Shown here: piece after piece, positions 6,601 through 10,341 of the stretch
How positions within the stretch are numbered: position 1 is the stretch's first letter
Layout of the letters: every line of letters begins with the position of its first letter
Assembly (NCBI GenBank): GCA_934307185.1
Contig: CAKRCJ010000059.1
Location: forward strand, 1 to 10,341
Length of the DNA: 10,341 nt
Direction of reading: 5' to 3'
From: an uncultured Roseburia sp.
GTDB taxonomy: Bacteria > Bacillota > Clostridia > Lachnospirales > Lachnospiraceae
Notes under the pieces: model-generated
What the model was told of the DNA's origin: nothing
Database searches by the model: none
What the model saw: only the letters and a program-made list of their open reading frames with translations
Translations under genes and position numbers: made by a program

Positions 6601-8541
6601 TGTTACATCTGAAAGATCATAAATAAAACGGTCAGTTGCTGCATCGTAAGTCATTTCATATGCTTCGCCTTCCACAACAACATTTACTTTTCCTGTCAAA
6701 GAAGCAAGATTATTTTCTGCGGAAAGTTTATCATTTCTGTAATAGAAATGGATTTTTTCATTTGCACCGTCCATCTCATAACCGGTGTTATAAGGAAGTA
6801 CTTCTGTAATTCCCTCGCCCTGTGTAAATACTGCTTTTACGACTGTCTGGTCTGCCGGAATTGTAACGAAATGGTCTCCGCCATCTTTCTCTGCCCACTC
6901 ATCTCCTTCGGTGCTTCGTCTCATACAGAAGGAAAGTTTTAAATCTGCTGCGGATTCTTTTACCGGAATTTTGGCAACCATCTTTCCGCCCATCTCCTTA
7001 AAATCTACAGTAACATCCTTTCCGAAGCCGCTGTTCCAGGTGTAAATATTCCATCCGGTATAATCTTTTTCCGGTCTGTCATATTCAACCATTATATAGC
7101 GCTCTACCGGTGCTGTTAATTCCGGAAGGGTTGTGTATGCGGTTGATTTATTGGATACAAGATATAATGTCTGTGTTTCCGTTTTATCTGTATTTGTGTA
7201 TAAAATGTCTGATGTTTTCCAACTATCCCATGAGTTATAACATCTTGCTATAATTCCAAGTTTTGTATATGGAACAGTTATTGTTGCCTTTAACCAGGTA
7301 TTTCCATCTTCTAATTTCTCTGTTTCAGAGAACCTCATTTGTTGTCCAGGTGCTCCGCCCTCTTCCCAAAGCCAGAGGTCAGCGGCATCAGTTGTCATAT
7401 GTGTCTCATCAAAATCATAGTAATAAATGGTGTATGTATAAATCTGCTCAACAACCGGAATTGTAATCTCTTTTACAATATCGTTATATAAAGCCTTTAT
7501 TATCACTTCTGTTCCTGCATAATCGTCCGGAACCAGTAACTTATTTCCATCTAACTGAATTCCTTCGGAAACTGCCTCATAAGTAACATTTACTTCCTCT
7601 TTACTTCCAGCTTCGTCTCCAGCATAGTAAATACCTGTTGTCGTAAGCTCTTCCTCAATGCCCTTTTTAATCTGTGCCGGTGCATCTACTACAAGATCTT
7701 TCACATACTCTACGGTTACATCTGTTGCTTTTGTCTCATCTGTTACATTTAACGATAACGTAACCTTTGCCGGTGCCAAAATCTCCAGTTTTTTGTTATT
7801 ATCATCTGCTGCCCAAGGCTTGCCCCAGCCATTTATTGCTGCATCCTGAAGAATTTTGTATTCATAATTACCGGCTGGAATATTATCAAGTGTAATGCTG
7901 TAAACATTTTCATCCGATGCAGATTTTACAAAATTAGGTTCTGCCGATGCTTCCCATGCCATTCCCGGGATACTTCCTACAAGTAAAAATGTAGTTTCTG
8001 TCTCTGGAAGGTCAGGAATCGGTTTATTTCCTTCTTTATCCAGATAATAGGACCATACATTATCCTTCTGAATATAATAAACCTCCTGCGGTGTCTCACC
8101 TGTGTACTGCATTAATTTTGCATCATATGCAGGATTTATGTTATTACCCGGGTTATTAAAGTCAAGGAACTGACAACCTGTAAATGTTCCTTTTACAGTA
8201 AGTGAATAGTCTGTTGTTTCTTCACCAGCTTCACCCTTTGTCAGAAAATATCCTTTTGCACCACCCCAGCCTGGAATCTCTGTTCCATCTGAGCCATCCG
8301 CGTTTCCGGTTACCTCATAAGTTCCACCCCAGAACTGTATTGCCGGCTGTCCCCAGTTCCAGTTATTCGGAACCATGAAATGAATTGTTAAATTCTTCTC
8401 ATTCTCCGCCGCTTTAACCGAACTAATTCCGCCGCCCAGCGAAGGAACCATTGTTACTACCATCGCAAGCACTAAAATAAAACATACTATTCTGCTTGCA
8501 ATGCTCTGCCTCTTTTGAAAGCTTTGCATAAACTTTCTCAT
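3607..8541 (-). CDS. Secreted, wall-anchored multimodular GH13 alpha-amylase/pullulanase-type enzyme
   Basis: This 1644-residue surface enzyme hydrolyses alpha-glucans such as starch, glycogen or pullulan. Order: signal peptide 1-44 (basic start, hydrophobic 18-34, cleavage near VKAA); a Trp-rich beta module 49-167, possibly CBM26-like; an X25-like module 183-280; an Ig-like domain about 283-365; two CBM41-like modules at 367-475 (Trp390, Trp392) and 480-575 (GWNIYTW, Trp549, Lys552); two further beta domains about 590-785; and the GH13 barrel 798-1190 with its beta domain to 1280. Catalytic motifs are complete: DVVLNH 921-926, LPDF 969-972, nucleophile Asp1002 with Arg1000, acid Glu1031, and FLDSHD ending at stabiliser Asp1097. 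An Asp/Lys/Pro/Thr repeat (1289-1414), a beta-rich domain (1420-1597), SPKTSD (1611-1616), a hydrophobic segment and KKQRRY follow. AAAAGGAG eight bases upstream supports the ATG at 8541. Alpha-1,4 versus alpha-1,6 specificity cannot be read with certainty; the architecture resembles cell-bound amylases of butyrate-producing Lachnospiraceae. Confidence 0.93.
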   Translation of the reverse strand: MRKFMQSFQKRQSIASRIVCFILVLAMVVTMVPSLGGGISSVKAAENEKNLTIHFMVPNNWNWGQPAIQFWGGTYEVTGNADGSDGTEIPGWGGAKGYFLTKGEAGEETTDYSLTVKGTFTGCQFLDFNNPGNNINPAYDAKLMQYTGETPQEVYYIQKDNVWSYYLDKEGNKPIPDLPETETTFLLVGSIPGMAWEASAEPNFVKSASDENVYSITLDNIPAGNYEYKILQDAAINGWGKPWAADDNNKKLEILAPAKVTLSLNVTDETKATDVTVEYVKDLVVDAPAQIKKGIEEELTTTGIYYAGDEAGSKEEVNVTYEAVSEGIQLDGNKLLVPDDYAGTEVIIKALYNDIVKEITIPVVEQIYTYTIYYYDFDETHMTTDAADLWLWEEGGAPGQQMRFSETEKLEDGNTWLKATITVPYTKLGIIARCYNSWDSWKTSDILYTNTDKTETQTLYLVSNKSTAYTTLPELTAPVERYIMVEYDRPEKDYTGWNIYTWNSGFGKDVTVDFKEMGGKMVAKIPVKESAADLKLSFCMRRSTEGDEWAEKDGGDHFVTIPADQTVVKAVFTQGEGITEVLPYNTGYEMDGANEKIHFYYRNDKLSAENNLASLTGKVNVVVEGEAYEMTYDAATDRFIYDLSDVTTRDYHYYYQVDGQNELDAFNSEKETYNEKECNVIHFKKPDVTVEASLSQASMDYNDNNVISVKISAAEGGALTADEIEAVTADLSELGLSSEFAIEPSLMEGTISCLNTVSAGEKTIPVTVKDIYGNIYKTETKVNVTERTKAAGDFDWDEAVIYFAVTDRFFDGNASNNNAYGVNDYDTSEKGGSSYHGGDFAGLNEKLDYLKDLGVNTIWITPIVENITEDQHDNDTDTATYGYHGYWASDFTKLNKHLGTEEEFKALLDAAHSKGMKIMVDVVLNHAGYGTEKYFNSILTDADGNTIKMLRDASNTISGDDKYDALSGLPDFVTENKEVADQLIEWQTGWMAKYDIDYYRVDTVKHVETTTWAAFKNSLTKVNPDFKMIGEYSGAGYANTAGELGTGTMDALLDFDFNDFAQSFVTGSISNVENSLQKRNAAINNTATMGSFLDSHDEDSLQYKLVNESKLTDEEAYNLMKVAATLQITAKGQPVLYYGDEIGQAGNNSWPLQTNRRDFDWEKLEQQKTDSNSMYNHYKTLLSIRNAYTDVFARGNRSTVVGSDEEGYEVISRSYGNDKLYVGMNIKEAEKEITVPVSEKEGTVIVNLYDGKEYTVSADQTIVISIPAAKDGGTIVLTAKKNETSDDDKKDDVTTPDDSKKDDVTTPDDSKKDDVTTPDESKKDDVTTPDESKKDDVTTPDESKKDDVTTPDTDKKDDVTTPDTDKKDDVTTPDESKKDDVTTPDESKKDDVTTPDESKKDDVTTPDSSKKDDNTSDTKQEEKVTAEVVVEGNSIEQLITTLKNTKEGGKVQVTLSEGTKVPADVFNTIKGKDVTVVLKAGNSVSWVINGKNIKGNITTPIDLGVKVGESSIPEDKVSELADGNKIITLSLNYDGEFGFDGTLRISVGAENSGKIANLYYYNEQTGKFEFYEAVTVNDYGTAAFHFSHASQYAIVLSDKDMSDTVSAVIASPKTSDNAPVVLAFFLLLVGCASMGAFYKKQRRY
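4315..4677 (-). repeat. Eleven tandem 33-bp units coding an 11-residue spacer repeat
   Basis: The array is exactly 363 bp, 11 uninterrupted 33-bp units, each coding KKDDVTTPDxx where the last two residues are DS, ES, SS or TD. A degenerate twelfth (KKDDNTSDT) follows on the coding side. Several units are identical in DNA: the second and fourth, third and seventh, and eighth and ninth counted from 4315. The array encodes a hydrophilic, probably extended linker between the catalytic part and the C-terminal wall-proximal domain. Unit number is expected to vary between strains. Confidence 0.95.
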
Positions 8542-8590
8542 TTTCTTCTCTCCTTTTCCCCTCTACTTGTGCATATGTTCTTTCTATGCA

Positions 8591-8642
8591 TTTTCGTATT
8601 TTTTCGTAACTTTATTGTATTCTAAATTTCATGATTGTGCTA
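8591..8642 (-). promoter_or_regulatory. Candidate amylase promoter and direct-repeat region
   Basis: On the plus strand TTTTCGTA occurs at 8591-8598 and 8601-8608, exactly one helical turn apart and 50 to 67 bases upstream of the amylase ATG. On the minus strand TACAAT (8619-8614) is a fair -10 box, but the corresponding -35 area near 8637-8642 matches poorly. GATAAT at 8689-8684 is an alternative. I see no good catabolite-response (cre) element or LacI palindrome here. The repeats may be an activator site or part of the leader; this is weak. Confidence 0.25.
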
Positions 8643-8711
8643 TACGTAATAAATTCCGAAATTGAACCACTTTTTTTGTATATATTATCCAAAAAGCAGC
8701 AAAAAGTTTCG

Positions 8712-8753
8712 AAAAAAAAGCTGTTATAAGAATTTTTCATTCCTATAACAGCT
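8712..8753 (-). terminator. Intrinsic terminator of the L,D-transpeptidase gene
   Basis: On the minus strand a 15-bp stem (arms 8753-8739 and 8733-8719, AGCTGTTATA outermost, one G-U pair) encloses a short A-rich loop and runs straight into eight T (8719-8712). It begins eight bases after the stop at 8762. It should insulate the amylase from transcription of the upstream gene, making the amylase a separate unit. Confidence 0.92.
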
Positions 8754-8761
8754 AATTTTCG

Positions 8762-10341
8762 TTATTGTGCAGTCGTATCCTGCGTCTGCTGTTCCGCTGT
8801 CGGCTGCTGTGCTGCTGCCCCATCCTGCATCTGCTGCTCCTGCTGGTTCGTCTGCGCAGGCTGCTCTGTCTGTGCAGGCTGTGCTGTCTCTGCACCATTC
8901 GCCGGTATTGCTGCATCCGGTGTCTGCGTTTCCTGCACTGTGCCATTCTTTAACGCTGCAAGTGCTGCCTCTGCATCAACTAATGTCTGGTAATTGGTAA
9001 CAAGTGCTTTTGTTCCGTCTGACAATGCATCATATGCTGTTCTTGCTGCTACAATCACCGGCTCACTTTCTAATGTGACCGTACCGATTGAATTAATGGT
9101 ATTTATAATTGCATTTGCTTCATTCTGCTTTACGGTCTGACTCTCTGTACCCGGAAGCTCATAGACTAAAACGCAATATCCTTTTTCTACCATACCGTAT
9201 ATTTTTTCTGCTGCTGAATATGGCAGATTGATACATCCATGGGAACCTCTGGTCTTATAAATATCGCCACCAAAAGCTTTTCTGGATGCCAGGTCATGCA
9301 TTCCGATATTTCCATTAAATGGCATCCAGTATTTTACCGGTGTTGCATAATTTTCTCCACGAAGGACTGCGTCTGTTGTTTTGTAAGTTAAAAGATATGC
9401 ACCAGTCGGTGTTCCATATCCTTTTGCAAGATTTCCGGAAACAAAGTCTGACTCTGTCACAAGCTTTCCATCCTTGTATGCAAACAGATGCTGTGCAGTC
9501 AGGTTAATTTCCACATAAGAATCCCCATAGTCATTCTCTCCGTGACTGTTTGCTGTCTGTGTGTATACCGGTTCTCTCTCTACCGCATTTCCGGCATCTA
9601 AGTCCTGCAAAATCTGTGCCACTTCCTCGGAATTATTAATCTTCCATCCGTATGGCCCGTTTGAAATTGTAACAGTGGAACCATAAGAAGTCTTTAATGT
9701 TTTTGGCTTGTAACAGGTATTGTATTCTTTTGCAAGTCCCTTTACAAAAGAAAGTACGCCTTCCTCATCTACAGAAAGATTAAAATCATCATCCACGGAA
9801 AGCCACTCTGAAATCTGTTTTCCGTCTAAGACTTCTTTTGCCACCTCAAAATCGTATGTAATGGTCGTTCCCACATAGCGGTTCATTTTATCAATGACTG
9901 CTAAAAGTGCCTGATTATCGTCCTCCACATCCGGTTTTTCATAACAGTCAGCTTCGTCTAAATCCACTTCATCGGAAAGCACTAATACGGCATCTTTTAC
10001 CGCTTCTAAAAGCTTATCCTCAATAATTGCTGTTCCATAATCTGCCGGAACAAGTTCGTATCCTTCTCCATTGTAATCCGATACTTTTGCATCCACCGGC
10101 TTTCTCTGATTTGACGGCTTCATGCAGTCTAATCCATTCACCGCTTTTTCTAAAGCATTCTCATCATACGAAACAACTTTTGCAAGTTCTAAATCGTTAT
10201 GCTTAAATAAAGTGCCAATCCAGGCAAACCCGTTCTGTTCTTCTAACATCGCCTGGACTTCTCCATTAAAAACAGGTGCAATCCCGATATCACTTCCGGC
10301 AATTGTCTCTTCCCCGTCTTCTCTTGCTGTCAGGGTAAGAA
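8762..10341 (-). CDS. L,D-transpeptidase (YkuD family) with peptidoglycan-binding domains, 5' end outside window
   Basis: This enzyme forms 3-3 cross-links or related transpeptidations in peptidoglycan, acting outside the membrane. About 525 residues are visible. The reading frame stays open to the window edge, and the residues before the Met at 10249 (REDGEETIAGSDIGIAPVF) continue a typical PG-binding domain, so that Met is internal. Numbering from it: the first PG-binding domain ends near 75; a second spans about 110-190; the YkuD catalytic domain spans 243-365 with His318 and SHGCIN holding nucleophile Cys339; a helical segment at about 385-435 (AARTAYDALSDGTKALVTNY) resembles small helical modules of clostridial surface proteins; and a Gln/Thr/Ala/Pro-rich tail fills 437-495. 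The missing start presumably carries a membrane anchor. A strong terminator follows. Catalytic residues are intact. Confidence 0.92.
   Translation of the reverse strand, partial: LTLTAREDGEETIAGSDIGIAPVFNGEVQAMLEEQNGFAWIGTLFKHNDLELAKVVSYDENALEKAVNGLDCMKPSNQRKPVDAKVSDYNGEGYELVPADYGTAIIEDKLLEAVKDAVLVLSDEVDLDEADCYEKPDVEDDNQALLAVIDKMNRYVGTTITYDFEVAKEVLDGKQISEWLSVDDDFNLSVDEEGVLSFVKGLAKEYNTCYKPKTLKTSYGSTVTISNGPYGWKINNSEEVAQILQDLDAGNAVEREPVYTQTANSHGENDYGDSYVEINLTAQHLFAYKDGKLVTESDFVSGNLAKGYGTPTGAYLLTYKTTDAVLRGENYATPVKYWMPFNGNIGMHDLASRKAFGGDIYKTRGSHGCINLPYSAAEKIYGMVEKGYCVLVYELPGTESQTVKQNEANAIINTINSIGTVTLESEPVIVAARTAYDALSDGTKALVTNYQTLVDAEAALAALKNGTVQETQTPDAAIPANGAETAQPAQTEQPAQTNQQEQQMQDGAAAQQPTAEQQTQDTTAQ

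Noticed and set aside
8765..9000. Short open frames on both strands over the Gln/Ala-rich tail
   Set aside because: Shadows of the low-complexity coding tail, with no start signals or plausible protein character.
10247..10249. ATG as the start of the L,D-transpeptidase
   Set aside because: The frame is open to the window edge, the upstream residues continue a PG-binding domain, and no Shine-Dalgarno sequence precedes the ATG.
1..10341. Insertion sequence, phage or other mobile element
   Set aside because: No transposase, integrase or terminal inverted repeats with target duplications were seen; all four genes are intact chromosomal types, one truncated only by the window edge.

Overview
The window comes from a low-GC Gram-positive gut-type bacterium, most likely a Lachnospiraceae member (Roseburia / Eubacterium-Agathobacter / Butyrivibrio neighbourhood). 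The basis is AT-rich intergenic DNA with strong Shine-Dalgarno sites, a very large surface amylase with tandem starch-binding modules and a non-canonical sortase signal (SPKTSD), and a YkuD-type L,D-transpeptidase with peptidoglycan-binding domains. This is inferred from protein character, not from a database match.

Layout, left to right. (1) 1-166: gene-free, with a long hairpin at 87-141 that probably ends the next gene. (2) 167-1174, minus: a LacI/GalR-family repressor. (3) 1175-1449: a compact divergent control region with one promoter per direction. Each promoter has a TTGCGCAA-type palindrome over its predicted transcription start, and the rightward one also carries a longer CG-centred pseudo-palindrome. 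(4) 1450-3459, plus: a GH42 beta-galactosidase. (5) 3498-3556: a hairpin between convergent genes that can serve both. (6) 3607-8541, minus: a 1644-residue secreted, wall-anchored GH13 alpha-amylase/pullulanase-type enzyme. (7) 8542-8761: amylase leader plus a textbook intrinsic terminator for the gene upstream. (8) 8762-10341, minus: an L,D-transpeptidase whose 5' end lies outside the window.

How the genes work together. The repressor and the beta-galactosidase form a self-contained regulated pair: the galactosidase is probably off until an inducing sugar releases the repressor, and the repressor probably limits its own synthesis. No transporter gene is visible, so substrate import must be encoded elsewhere. 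The amylase is a separate transcription unit with its own terminator. It would bind and cut starch, glycogen or pullulan at the cell surface through several starch-binding modules, held off the wall by an 11 x 11-residue Asp/Lys/Pro/Thr spacer. The L,D-transpeptidase is a cell-wall cross-linking enzyme, and its adjacency to the amylase is probably incidental. No mobile element, CRISPR array, tRNA or rRNA was seen. I found no clearly new biological system; the most distinctive items are the symmetric operator layout, the recently shuffled 33-bp repeat array and the modular amylase architecture.
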